Shown in pieces: positions 1 to 6,637 of a stretch of 13,356 nucleotides of DNA (position 1 is the first letter of the stretch; each line of letters begins with the position of its first letter). This DNA comes from an uncultured Clostridia bacterium (GTDB lineage Bacteria > Bacillota > Clostridia > Oscillospirales > CAG-272), in assembly GCA_947306035.1 (NCBI GenBank), contig CAMZFG010000008.1, positions 1-13,356 on the forward strand. The letters run 5' to 3'. Position numbers and translations under genes: made by a program. The notes under the pieces were generated by a model that saw nothing but the letters and a program-made list of their open reading frames with translations, was not told the origin of the DNA and ran no database searches.

Positions 1-126
1 ATACATCTGAATTCTCTCTTTGGTGCCCTCAACGATCTTGTTGTGCACGCGAACGCTGTCGCCCACGCGTACGACCGGCACCTCTTCTTTCATTTGCCCG
101 TTTGTAAAAGCCTGGATCAGATCCAT
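1..126 (-). CDS. rplS: 50S ribosomal protein L19, N-terminal 42 residues (cut by window edge)
   Basis: L19 sits at the interface of the large and small ribosomal subunits. The 42 visible residues start MDLIQAFTNGQMKEEVPVVR and continue through VGDSVRVHNKIVEGTKERIQ. This matches the L19 N-terminus, where a short helix is followed by a strand with the family pattern GD-x-V-x-V-x3-I-x-EG-x-K/R-ER-x-Q. Full-length L19 is usually about 115 residues, so roughly the first third is present and the rest lies beyond position 1. The ATG at 124-126 is fixed by an ideal TAAGGAGG ribosome site at 133-140, about 6 nt upstream. The gene has its own promoter and a structured leader, so it appears to be transcribed separately from the flippase gene before it. 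The trmD/rimM/rpsP genes that often precede rplS in Bacillota are not present here. Confidence 0.95.
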   Translation of the reverse strand, partial: MDLIQAFTNGQMKEEVPVVRVGDSVRVHNKIVEGTKERIQMY

Positions 127-205
127 ATTCGGCCTCCTTAAAATCCGGATGTTCATGCAGAGCGTCGCAGCGGACCACCCTTAAACTCGTGCGGTGAACG
201 CACAT
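127..205 (-). promoter_or_regulatory. Structured 5' leader of rplS, probable ribosomal protein L19 leader
   Basis: With the -10 box at 212-217 the transcript should start near 205, giving a leader of about 79 nt. It can fold. A 5-bp hairpin lies almost at the 5' end (GUGCG at 199-203 paired with CGCAC at 189-193, loop UUCAC). Further down, GGGUG (176-180) can pair with CAUCC (147-151) just before the ribosome site. Between these arms lies GGUCCGCUGCG, and further partial pairings are possible, so a compact or switching structure is plausible. An L19 leader family is known upstream of rplS in Bacillota (Rfam family L19_leader) and is thought to be an autoregulatory site bound by L19. Assignment to that family rests on position and pairing only; I could not align it to the covariance model. 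Confidence 0.6.
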
Positions 206-211
206 GGAGAT

Positions 212-240
212 ATTATAGCACGGACAAATGAAAAATGCAA
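212..240 (-). promoter_or_regulatory. rplS promoter, extended -10 with A/T-rich upstream tract
   Basis: Read on the minus strand, a perfect TATAAT (212-217) is preceded by TGC, which makes an extended -10 element (TGnTATAAT). Seventeen bases upstream lies TTGCAT (235-240), a weak -35 sharing TTG with the consensus. Immediately upstream of the -35, positions 241-277 are almost pure A/T with runs of A and T. That is what an UP element for the RNA polymerase alpha subunit looks like, and it is typical of strong ribosomal promoters. The strong -10 and upstream tract could make up for the poor -35. Confidence 0.75.
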
Positions 241-293
241 GAGTTTTTTTGATTTTGAGAAAAAATTTTTTATTTTACGCCGAAAAAGCGCTT

Positions 294-1709
294 TCAACCG
301 CGATTTTTGCTCTTTTTGCGCCGCAAAAACCGCGCCGCCATCTCCCACAGCACCACCGCACCTGTCCTGATCTCTTCGGCAAACGGCGCCAGCGCCGCCG
401 CGCCCACGAGCAGCAGCGCCGGATCCGGCCCCCGGAACGACAAAAACGCGACCAGCGAAAGGAGCGCCGCCGACACCGCCAGTTTGAACAGGCGCGGGGC
501 GAAGGAGATCTCCCGACGGCTGTGAAAGACCCGCAGCAAAAACATAGCGGCGTAGGAGACGGCGGTGGCCAGCGCCGCCGCCATGGCGCCGCCCCGCGGG
601 ATCCACCAAAGATTGAGCAGTACGTTCAGGGCGGCGCCGAACAAAGCCGTCAGGAGCGACGCCACCGAACGCAGGCGCACCGTATAGATGCTGCCGAGAT
701 AGGCCGACAGCGCCGAAAAGAGCGAACCGACGGTCAGAACGGGCACGAAAAGCGCGGCGTCGGCGTAATCGTCGGCGAACAAAAGCCCCGTGAGCGGGCG
801 CGAGAACAGGATGAGAAAGGCGGAGACCGCCGTCAGGGCCGGCAAAAGGAGCGCATAGACTTTGTCGAACAGGCGCGAGCGCTCCCCCTCCCCCGCCCGC
901 ACGGCGGTATAGTGCCACACCTCGAGAAAAGCGGCCACACCGAAGGTCAGTACCGAGGGTATGCGCCCCGCCGCCGCGTACAGACCCATGACGTTTTCAC
1001 CGTGATAATGCAGAATGATATAGCGGTCAGAGACCGACGTGACCCACCACAGCACCGTGGTCGGCATCAGCGGCAGCGCGTAGCGCAGCATGGCGAAAAG
1101 CGGCTCTTTTTTGATGGCGGTAAAGGCAAAATACCGCCACGGGCGCAGGTAGAACAGCAAAATGCCGGCCGTCAGCGTGTCAGCCGTGACGGTGGCCGCC
1201 AGATACCCGCCCGTGCCGAGGCGCAGAACGGGCAGAAACAGCACCAGCAGCGCCACCGTCGAGAGCGTGCAGAACACCTGCTGCACGGCGTAGAGCGTGT
1301 AATTTCCCTCCGCCCGCACCCAATGGGCGAGAAAACTGCGCGCGACCGAGGCCGCTACGTACAAGAACAGATAAACGCGGTACGTTTCCAGCACGGGCAG
1401 GACCGCCGTGAACGGCATGAGCAGCAGAAGAACGGCAAAACCGCCCGCCAGCATCAGAACGCCGCAGGAAAAGACCTGTTTTTCGCGATCGCCGCCGGCG
1501 CGGAAGCGGAACACGGCCTCCGGCGCGTTGAGAGAGACGAACGGCAAAAGCAGCACCGCCGTGCCCGCGATGATATCCGCCGCGCCGAACGCCGCGGGCG
1601 TCAGATAGGCGGTATAAAGCGGCATCAGCAAAAAGACCGCGATCTTGGATATGCCCGTGGCAACGCCGAGCAGCAAGGAACGGGACAACAAGGTTTCTTT
1701 GGTTTTCAT
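294..1709 (-). CDS. Polysaccharide-type flippase (Wzx/PST family of the MOP superfamily)
   Basis: A 471-residue, very hydrophobic membrane protein with about 12-14 predicted membrane segments, for example near residues 13-35, 43-61, 80-106, 111-131, 143-162, 166-188, 285-305, 320-340 and 405-425. The N-terminal stretch KIAVFLLMPLYTAYLTP (22-38) and the central segment WWVTSVSDRYII (221-232) followed by GLYAAAGRIPSVL (242-254) are typical of oligosaccharide or teichoic-acid flippases. These proteins move undecaprenyl-linked glycans from the inner to the outer face of the membrane. The length fits the family (about 420-520). The C-terminal tail is basic (RRKKSKNR), which suggests a cytoplasmic end. 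The ATG at 1707-1709 has only a weak GGGGGTG ribosome site. No glycosyltransferase or polymerase gene is adjacent, so the substrate cannot be inferred. It is probably not MurJ or SpoVB, whose N-termini differ, but I cannot exclude a lineage-specific relative. Confidence 0.85.
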   Translation of the reverse strand: MKTKETLLSRSLLLGVATGISKIAVFLLMPLYTAYLTPAAFGAADIIAGTAVLLLPFVSLNAPEAVFRFRAGGDREKQVFSCGVLMLAGGFAVLLLLMPFTAVLPVLETYRVYLFLYVAASVARSFLAHWVRAEGNYTLYAVQQVFCTLSTVALLVLFLPVLRLGTGGYLAATVTADTLTAGILLFYLRPWRYFAFTAIKKEPLFAMLRYALPLMPTTVLWWVTSVSDRYIILHYHGENVMGLYAAAGRIPSVLTFGVAAFLEVWHYTAVRAGEGERSRLFDKVYALLLPALTAVSAFLILFSRPLTGLLFADDYADAALFVPVLTVGSLFSALSAYLGSIYTVRLRSVASLLTALFGAALNVLLNLWWIPRGGAMAAALATAVSYAAMFLLRVFHSRREISFAPRLFKLAVSAALLSLVAFLSFRGPDPALLLVGAAALAPFAEEIRTGAVVLWEMAARFLRRKKSKNRG

Positions 1710-1732
1710 GGCGCACCCCCGTTTTTCTTCTT

Positions 1733-1761
1733 TTAATATGCCCCGCCGGGCGCCCCTTCAA
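1733..1761 (-). promoter_or_regulatory. Candidate promoter of the flippase gene
   Basis: On the minus strand TTGAAG (1756-1761) and TATTAA (1733-1738) are separated by exactly 17 bases. Each matches four of six positions of the sigma-A consensus. The site lies between the glgD terminator and the flippase start, where a promoter is expected if that terminator works. The implied leader is only about 17 nt. The GC-rich spacer includes GGGCGCCC. The call rests on spacing and position more than on box quality. Confidence 0.45.
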
Positions 1762-1779
1762 CGCGGCAATTTTTCACTC

Positions 1780-1805
1780 AAAAAAAGGGCCGACGGCCCT
1801 TTTTT
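1780..1805 (-). terminator. Rho-independent terminator after glgD
   Basis: The GGGCC/GGCCC core (1787-1791 and 1795-1799), flanked by six A and six T, makes an almost perfect 12-bp inverted repeat around one central base (1793). The glgD stop codon TAA (1804-1806) lies inside the A-tract, so translation ends at the hairpin base. On the minus strand the stem is followed by a run of T, as in an intrinsic terminator. The symmetric A and T tracts would let it work in both directions, but no converging gene is visible. Confidence 0.85.
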
Positions 1806-2829
1806 AATGCAGAATGCTCCGCTCCTCGACGAACAGCGGCATATCGGGGTGTCCGTGCAACTCTACCCGGTCGTAAAGACAAGCGCCCTGCCCCACGACG
1901 CCCGTTGAAAAGCGCACGCGGCCCGTCAGCACGCAATCGCGCATCAGCACGGCGTTTTCGACCGTGCAGTCGCGGCCCACGCGCACGCCCGGGAACAGCA
2001 CCGCGTTTTTCACGCTGCCCTCCACCACGCACCCGTCGGCGATCAGCACGTTTTCGACCGCCGCGGCCTCGCCGTATTTGACGGGCGGCGCGTACCGCTC
2101 TTTGGTCAGCACGGGGCATTCCCCGTTTTCAAGCAGTTCGGCGCGCACGTCGTCCTCCCGTACCAGCCGCATGTGCAGGGCGTGGTAATCGGTCATGGAG
2201 CGCAGCAGGAAAAAGCGGTTCCCGAAAGCGTATGTCGCCACGTTGCCCGCCTTTTTCTGCCGCTCGACCACGTCCAGCCAGAACGAGACGTAATGTGCGG
2301 CCTCCGCCGTTTTCAGCTGCTCGCGCAAAAAGGCCGTTTGCGCCGCGAAAACGTGCAGGGGCGTGTCTTTGCGCATGCCCACCGTCATAGGCGCGCCGGA
2401 CGCCTTGTGCGCGGCGAGAAACGCGGCCAGGTCGGGCGTGCTGACCGCGTCGCACTCCATGCACAGCACCGTGTCGGCCTCTGCCCGGTCAAAAAGCCCC
2501 CGAACGCTCATCAGCGAGCGCATGCGGGTGCTGTAATTCTCCACCGGGTTGGCGTAGGCGATGCTGTACGGCGGCAGAACGGTGACGCCGCCCGTGTGCC
2601 GCGCCAGTCCCCAGTCCTTGCCGGAACCGATGTGTTCCATCAGGGAATGATAGTTGCGATGGGCGATGACGCGGATATCGCGCACGCCGGCCGCGACCAT
2701 CGCGGAGAGCGGGAAATCGATCAGTCGGTAGCGACCGCCGAAGGGCACCGCGCCCATGGTACGGCGCGCCGTCAGCGCGGGCAGATCGCCGTCGTGCAGG
2801 TTGGAAAGGATGAGCCCGAGCACTTTCAT
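1804..2829 (-). CDS. glgD: GlgD, likely non-catalytic partner of ADP-glucose pyrophosphorylase
   Basis: A 341-residue nucleotidyltransferase-like protein. In Bacillota GlgD pairs with GlgC and tunes ADP-glucose synthesis for glycogen. An N-terminal Rossmann-like half keeps [17 protein letters not shown] (26-42), and a C-terminal left-handed beta-helix half carries hexapeptide-type repeats (about 255-310, for example [20 protein letters not shown]). Catalytic landmarks present in the neighbouring GlgC are gone: the glycine-rich GGAGSRLxPLT loop is replaced by [13 protein letters not shown] (8-20), SGDH by MECD (124-127), and no FAEKP or DVGT motif is seen. This fits the known GlgD subfamily (about 340-375 residues). 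The start is the ATG at 2827-2829; it overlaps the glgC stop by 4 nt (ATGA) and has AGAGGTGAG upstream, so translation is probably coupled. An extension to 2889 would lie inside glgC and lacks family similarity. Confidence 0.93.
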   Translation of the reverse strand: MKVLGLILSNLHDGDLPALTARRTMGAVPFGGRYRLIDFPLSAMVAAGVRDIRVIAHRNYHSLMEHIGSGKDWGLARHTGGVTVLPPYSIAYANPVENYSTRMRSLMSVRGLFDRAEADTVLCMECDAVSTPDLAAFLAAHKASGAPMTVGMRKDTPLHVFAAQTAFLREQLKTAEAAHYVSFWLDVVERQKKAGNVATYAFGNRFFLLRSMTDYHALHMRLVREDDVRAELLENGECPVLTKERYAPPVKYGEAAAVENVLIADGCVVEGSVKNAVLFPGVRVGRDCTVENAVLMRDCVLTGRVRFSTGVVGQGACLYDRVELHGHPDMPLFVEERSILH

Positions 2830-3962
2830 GCGCTCACCTCTCTGCCGACAGTCGTCAGCGTGCCGCCTGCGTCGCGCGGCGTACCGCACACCGCGTTCTT
2901 CGGTATGACGACGCCCTCGTCGAGAACGGCGTATTCCACGCGGGCGCCCGCGCCGATACGCACGCCCGGAAACAGCACCGCGTCGCGTACCACGGCGCCC
3001 GCTTCCACCACCACGCCGGGCGACAGCACCGACCGTTCGACGCGCCCCGCCACGCGGCAGGCGGCCGTCACGATGCTCTGCCGCACCGACGCGCCCGAGG
3101 CGAGAAACTGCGGCGCGCCCTCGACGGAGCGCGTCAGCACCTTTGCCTCACCGCCGAAAAGATCAAAAGCGGGGGCCTCGCCGAGCAGATCCATGTTGGC
3201 CTGCCACAAACTTTCCAGCGTTCCCACGTCGCGCCAGTAGCCCGCAAAGCGATAGGCGAACAGGCGACCGCCGGAGCGCAGCACGGCGGGCAGCACGTTT
3301 TTGCCGAAGTCCTTTTGCGAGGTGGCGTCGGCGTCATCGGCGGCCAGCACGCGCCAAAGATAGTCGGGATCGAACACGTAAATGCCCATCGACGCCAGAT
3401 TGCTGACGGGATGCGCGGGCTTTTCGGCAAAATCGGTGACGCGACCCGCGCGATCCGTCGCGAGAATGCCGAAACGGCTCGCTTCCGAAAGGTCGACCTC
3501 GACGGCGGCAATGGTGCAGTCCGCGCCGTGCGACAGGTGAAAATCGAGCAGCGCGTTGTAATCCATGCGATAGATATGATCGCCCGACAAGATCAGCAAA
3601 AGGCGCGGGTCACAGCGCTCGACAAAGCTTTTGTTCTGCCACACCGCGTTGGCGGTGCCCCGATACCATGCCCCGCCCCGTCTGGCCTGATAGGGCGGCA
3701 GAATGCTGACGCCGCCGCCCGGCACGTCGAGATCCCAGGCGTCGCCGCGGCCGATATATTCGTTCAGCAAAAGCGGCTGATACTGCGTCAGCACCCCCAC
3801 CGTGTCGATGCCGGCGTGCGCGCAGTTGGAAAGCGTGAAATCCACGATGCGGTATTTGCCGCCGAACGGCACCGCCGGTTTTGCCAGATTGTGCGTCAGG
3901 GGCGCCAGGCGGCTGCCGGCCCCGCCCGCCAGCAGCAGCGCGCACGTTTTCGTTTTGTTCAT
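2826..3962 (-). CDS. glgC: Glucose-1-phosphate adenylyltransferase (ADP-glucose pyrophosphorylase)
   Basis: Makes ADP-glucose and pyrophosphate from ATP and glucose-1-phosphate, the first committed step of bacterial glycogen synthesis. The 378 residues show the expected order: nucleotide loop [13 protein letters not shown] (11-23), [19 protein letters not shown] (28-46), [11 protein letters not shown] (100-110), [10 protein letters not shown] (126-135), the sugar-phosphate site FAEKP (178-182, with Lys181), YWRDVGT (242-248), then a left-handed beta-helix domain from about residue 288. The length is typical for the Gram-positive enzyme (about 380). The start is the ATG at 3960-3962, with AAGGAG at 3970-3975; longer readings to 4136 would run through the yebC terminator. 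The stop overlaps glgD (ATGA), pointing to a co-translated heteromer. No glgA, glgB or glgP gene is in the window, so the rest of the pathway must be elsewhere. Confidence 0.97.
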   Translation of the reverse strand: MNKTKTCALLLAGGAGSRLAPLTHNLAKPAVPFGGKYRIVDFTLSNCAHAGIDTVGVLTQYQPLLLNEYIGRGDAWDLDVPGGGVSILPPYQARRGGAWYRGTANAVWQNKSFVERCDPRLLLILSGDHIYRMDYNALLDFHLSHGADCTIAAVEVDLSEASRFGILATDRAGRVTDFAEKPAHPVSNLASMGIYVFDPDYLWRVLAADDADATSQKDFGKNVLPAVLRSGGRLFAYRFAGYWRDVGTLESLWQANMDLLGEAPAFDLFGGEAKVLTRSVEGAPQFLASGASVRQSIVTAACRVAGRVERSVLSPGVVVEAGAVVRDAVLFPGVRIGAGARVEYAVLDEGVVIPKNAVCGTPRDAGGTLTTVGREVSA

Positions 3963-3973
3963 GGCCCTTCTCC

Positions 3974-3998
3974 TTGCAAACGGTGCAAAACGCGTTTT
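3974..3998 (-). promoter_or_regulatory. Two adjacent inverted repeats in the glgC leader
   Basis: A perfect 12-bp palindrome AAAACGCGTTTT (3987-3998) abuts a second inverted repeat TTGCA-N5-TGCAA (3974-3988), which reaches into the glgC ribosome site at 3970-3975. The first has no loop and looks more like a DNA-binding site than an RNA hairpin. The second could be an operator or a small hairpin that hides the ribosome site. The left half TTGCAAACG resembles LacI/CcpA-type half-sites, but the right half is out of register, so I do not call it a catabolite-response element. Confidence 0.35.
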
Positions 3999-4030
3999 TT
4001 CGATACCGTTATGCGCCTTATTTGTTTTTA

Positions 4031-4060
4031 TAGTATGTTCGGAGCGCGGTGCGGCCATGC
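4031..4060 (-). promoter_or_regulatory. Candidate sporulation-type promoter of glgC-glgD
   Basis: On the minus strand GCATG (4056-4060) and CATACTA (4031-4037) are 18 bases apart. This fits the pattern described for sigma-G promoters of Bacillus subtilis (GHATR, 17-18 bases, CATnHTA). The same -10 region, CATACTATA, also fits the sigma-K -10 form CATAnnnTA, but no matching -35 is seen for it. A sigma-A reading is poor: TATAAA at 4027-4032 has no acceptable -35. The site lies between the yebC terminator and glgC, with an implied leader of about 60 nt. No sporulation gene is in the window to show that this organism makes spores. Confidence 0.35.
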
Positions 4061-4067
4061 AGACAAA

Positions 4068-4101
4068 AAAAGAAAAGGCGGCGCGCGCCGCCTTTTCTTT
4101 T
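4068..4101 (-). terminator. Rho-independent terminator after yebC
   Basis: A perfect 34-base palindrome centred on GGCGGCGCGCGCCGCC (4077-4092) and flanked by AAAAGAAAA and its complement begins 4 nt after the yebC stop codon. On the minus strand the GC stem is followed by TTTTCTTTTTTT, a strong termination signal. It isolates argS-yebC from glgC-glgD. Confidence 0.9.
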
Positions 4102-4105
4102 CGTT

Positions 4106-4840
4106 TTATTCGTCGCAGTTTTCCCAGTTGTGCCAAACGTTCATCACGTCGTCGTCCTCTTCGAGGTTCTCGATCAGAAGGCCCATGAACTTGACGTCGT
4201 CCTCGTTCGTCAGCGTGACGGTGTTGGTCGGGATCTTGCTCTCCTCTGCCGACAGGATGGGGTAGCCCGCCTTTTCGAGGTCGGCTTTGATGTTGTACAC
4301 GTCCTCGATGGTGGTGTAGATCTCAAACACGTCGCCGTCGGCGGCAAAATCCTCGGCGCCGGCTTCCAGCGCCGTCTCCATCAGTTTGTCCTCGTCGATA
4401 TCGCCGTCTTCGTTGTTGACCACGATCAGGCCCTTGTCCTCAAACAGGAACGAAACGCAGCCCGAGGTGCCCATGTTGCCGCGGAACTTGTTGAAGCAGG
4501 CGCGCAGGTTGCCCGCCGTGCGGTTGCGGTTGTCGGTGGTGGTCTCCACGATCACGGCCACGCCGCCGGGGCCGTAGCCCTCGTAGGTGATCTCCTCATA
4601 GTTCTCGCCGCTGCTGCCGAGCGCCTTTTTGATGATGCGGTCGATGTTGTCGTTCGGCACGTTGCTGGCTTTGGCCTTCTGGATCAGATCACGCAGTTTG
4701 GAGTTGGAGTTGGGGTCTCCCCCGCCCGCCTTGACCGCCACGGCGATCTCTTTGCCGATCTTGGTAAAGACCTTGGCCTTTTGCGCGTCGGTCTTTTCTT
4801 TTTTGTGCTTGATGTTGGCCCATTTACTGTGTCCTGACAT
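4106..4840 (-). CDS. yebC: YebC/TACO1-family translation factor or transcriptional regulator
   Basis: A 244-residue cytoplasmic protein opening with the family signature [20 protein letters not shown] and [15 protein letters not shown] (residues 23-37). Further landmarks are [14 protein letters not shown] (60-73), [14 protein letters not shown] (86-99) and the acidic C-terminal region [18 protein letters not shown]. The length and three-domain pattern match YebC (about 240-250). Members of the family were first annotated as DNA-binding regulators (PmpR); more recent work links YebC proteins and the mitochondrial homologue TACO1 to relief of ribosome stalling, notably at proline runs. The ATG at 4838-4840 has TAAGGAG at 4850-4856. 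Those bases include the argS stop codon, 13 nt before this gene, so the two are co-transcribed and perhaps translationally coupled. Which of the two activities applies here cannot be read from the sequence. Confidence 0.95.
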   Translation of the reverse strand: MSGHSKWANIKHKKEKTDAQKAKVFTKIGKEIAVAVKAGGGDPNSNSKLRDLIQKAKASNVPNDNIDRIIKKALGSSGENYEEITYEGYGPGGVAVIVETTTDNRNRTAGNLRACFNKFRGNMGTSGCVSFLFEDKGLIVVNNEDGDIDEDKLMETALEAGAEDFAADGDVFEIYTTIEDVYNIKADLEKAGYPILSAEESKIPTNTVTLTNEDDVKFMGLLIENLEEDDDVMNVWHNWENCDE

Positions 4841-4849
4841 AGTATTTAT

Positions 4850-4856
4850 CTCCTTA
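4850..4856 (-). promoter_or_regulatory. yebC ribosome binding site overlapping the argS stop codon
   Basis: TAAGGAG on the minus strand begins with the argS stop codon TAA (4854-4856) and serves as the Shine-Dalgarno sequence of yebC, ending 9 nt before its ATG. A ribosome ending argS therefore sits on the yebC initiation signal, which favours coupled translation. Confidence 0.8.
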
Positions 4857-6563
4857 AATTTTTTCCATGGCTTTCATGCAGATCAGCGGCAGCGCGTTAC
4901 CGAGCACCGTGTTGGTCGCTTTGGTAACGGCCACGCGGGTGGCGGTAACGTCGCCCTCGCCGCACAGGATCTGACAGTTGTGATAGAAGCGGTTGAACGC
5001 CGTTGCCACGTCGAGAATGTAGCGGGTGACGACCGAGGGCTCATAATCGCGCAGCGCCGCGGCCACGCACTCCGGAAAGCGCGCCAGCGTTTTGATGAGC
5101 GTCGCCTCTTCCGGCGCGGTCACGCGGAATGTGCCGCCGCCCGTGCCCGTGCATTTGCGCAGCACCGCGCAGGTGCGCGCGTAGGTGTACTGCACGTAGG
5201 GGCCGGTGTTGCCGTCGAAATTGAGCGCGTCTTCCATGACGAAGTTGATATCCTTGATGCGGCTGTTCGACAGGTAGTAGAACACGATGGCGCCGACGCC
5301 CACGGCCTCTGCGATGCTCTCGTCGTCTTTCGCGTCGGTGTTCTTCTCTTTCATAATGCCGCGCACCTCGTCGACGGCGGCGCGGAACAGATCGCGCAGC
5401 AGCACCACGTTGCCCGTGCGCGTGGCCAGTTTGGCGCCGCCGATGCTGACCGTGCCGTAGGGCACGTGCACCAGTTTGTCATACCAGTCGTAGCCCATCA
5501 GTTCCACCACTTTGAACCATTGCGCAAAGTGGAGCGACTGCCCCGCGGAAGTCACGTAAACGGCCTTGTCGAAATGGTAGGTGTTCTGCCGGTAGACGGC
5601 GGCGGCGATGTCGCGCGTGGGGTAAAGGGTGGAGCCGTCGCGCTTGAGGATCAGGCAGGGCGGCATGTTGTACGCCGACAGGTCGACGATGGAAGCGCCG
5701 TCGTCGATCTGCAAAAGGCCCTTTTGCCGCAGTTTTTCGACTTCGGCGGGCATTTTGTCGGTGTAAAAGCTCTCCCCTTTGTAGCTGTCAAAGGTAATGC
5801 CGAGCTGCCGGTAGGTCTTTTGGTATTCCGCCAGACTGATGTCCACGAACCAGCGCCAGAGCGCCGTGTTGTCGGCGTCGCCCTGCTCCAGTTTGTGAAA
5901 CTCGGCGCGCGCCTCGTCTTCCAGCGCCTTATTCGTCTCGGCCTCTGTGTGAAAGCGCACGTACAACTCGACCAGTTTGTCGATGCCGCCCTGCTCGATC
6001 ATGCCGCGGTCGCCCCATTTGCGGTAGGCCACGATCAGTTTGCCGAACTGGGTGCCCCAGTCGCCGAGATAGTTGATGCCCACGCAGTCGTAGCCGCAGA
6101 ACTCGTGCAGTTTTTTGAGCGAATGGCCGATGACGGTGGTGCCGAGGTGGCCGATGTGAAAGGGCTTTGCCACGTTGGGCGAGGAATAGTCCAGCACAAC
6201 GGTCTTGCCTTTGCCCTCTGTCGAGGCGCCGTAGCGGTCGCCTTTTTCCAGAATATCGGTCAGCACGCGATCCGTCAGATATTCGTTTGAAACGGTGATG
6301 TTGAGATACCCGTTCACCGCCTCGGCGTTCGCCACGCAATCAAGCCCCGCAAGGCAGCCGGCGAGCGACGCGGCGATCTGCACGGGCGCGCGGCGCAAGG
6401 TCTTTGACAGCCGGAAGCACGGCAGAGCGAGGTCGCCCATGGCGGGGTCGGGCGGATATTCGAGCATGGCGGCGATCGAAGAAACGGCAGGCGCCTCTTG
6501 CACGCCCATGTTCCTGATACCGTCGGCCAGACGCTCGGCGATTTTTTGTTTGATAGTCAGCAT
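4854..6563 (-). CDS. argS: Arginyl-tRNA synthetase
   Basis: Class I aminoacyl-tRNA synthetase that charges tRNA-Arg. The 569-residue protein has an N-terminal tRNA D-loop-binding domain (about 1-110), then the catalytic core with SSPNVAKPFHIGHL (127-140; HIGH at 136-139) and NYLGDWGTQFGKL (164-176). KLATRTGN (378-385) stands at the KMSKS position, which is commonly degenerate in ArgRS. The anticodon-binding helical domain starts around FDGNTGPYVQYTYART (449-464). The length is normal (about 550-580). The ATG at 6561-6563 has AGAGGA at 6569-6574. A strong promoter lies just upstream and the leader is only about 25 nt, so there is no room for a T-box. It is followed by yebC after 13 nt, forming a two-gene unit. 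Confidence 0.97.
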   Translation of the reverse strand: MLTIKQKIAERLADGIRNMGVQEAPAVSSIAAMLEYPPDPAMGDLALPCFRLSKTLRRAPVQIAASLAGCLAGLDCVANAEAVNGYLNITVSNEYLTDRVLTDILEKGDRYGASTEGKGKTVVLDYSSPNVAKPFHIGHLGTTVIGHSLKKLHEFCGYDCVGINYLGDWGTQFGKLIVAYRKWGDRGMIEQGGIDKLVELYVRFHTEAETNKALEDEARAEFHKLEQGDADNTALWRWFVDISLAEYQKTYRQLGITFDSYKGESFYTDKMPAEVEKLRQKGLLQIDDGASIVDLSAYNMPPCLILKRDGSTLYPTRDIAAAVYRQNTYHFDKAVYVTSAGQSLHFAQWFKVVELMGYDWYDKLVHVPYGTVSIGGAKLATRTGNVVLLRDLFRAAVDEVRGIMKEKNTDAKDDESIAEAVGVGAIVFYYLSNSRIKDINFVMEDALNFDGNTGPYVQYTYARTCAVLRKCTGTGGGTFRVTAPEEATLIKTLARFPECVAAALRDYEPSVVTRYILDVATAFNRFYHNCQILCGEGDVTATRVAVTKATNTVLGNALPLICMKAMEKI

Positions 6564-6594
6564 AATGTTCCTCTGTTTTCACGATCGACAAGTT

Positions 6595-6623
6595 ATTATA
6601 CGCCGCTTCGGCGTTTTCGTCAA
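6595..6623 (-). promoter_or_regulatory. argS-yebC sigma-A promoter
   Basis: TTGACG (6618-6623, five of six consensus bases) and a perfect TATAAT (6595-6600) are separated by exactly 17 bases on the minus strand. The spacer contains the inverted repeat CGCCG-AAG-CGGCG (6601-6613), directly beside the -10 box. The site lies in the 74-base gap between tldE and argS. As no clear terminator follows tldE, argS may also receive readthrough from the upstream operon. Confidence 0.85.
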
Positions 6624-6637
6624 GCCCCGCGGTGCTT

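Noticed and set aside
170..182. AAGGGTGGTCCGC in the rplS leader resembles the T-box antiterminator element (AGGGTGGnACCGCG)
   Set aside because: One base of the consensus is missing, the leader is only about 80 nt, no specifier stem or terminator is present, and the gene is ribosomal.
127..205. ATG at 203-205 as the start of a leader peptide before rplS
   Set aside because: It lies at the very 5' end of the predicted transcript with no ribosome site, is out of frame with rplS and runs past the rplS start.
260..271. AAAAAATTTTTT palindrome as a terminator for the flippase gene
   Set aside because: It has no GC stem and no loop. It is better read as part of the A/T-rich tract upstream of the rplS promoter.
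228..1736. Long open reading frame of about 500 codons on the plus strand opposite the flippase gene
   Set aside because: Its translation is dominated by Arg, Gln and Gly without any family resemblance, while the minus strand encodes a clear membrane protein. It is a by-product of GC-rich codon usage.
3974..3989. Catabolite-response element (cre) before glgC
   Set aside because: The left half and central CG fit, but three of the right-half positions, including the key C, do not match the consensus.
3963..4136. N-terminal extension of glgC to an upstream ATG at 4136
   Set aside because: It would translate through the yebC terminator and the end of yebC, and the family N-terminus begins at the ATG at 3962 with a good ribosome site.
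4629..6290. Plus-strand open frame of about 550 codons opposite argS and the start of yebC
   Set aside because: It mirrors the codon bias of argS, has no recognisable domain or ribosome site, and argS is unambiguous on the other strand.
6564..6594. Possible T-box leader for argS
   Set aside because: The promoter -10 box lies only about 30 bases before the start codon, leaving a leader far too short for a T-box.
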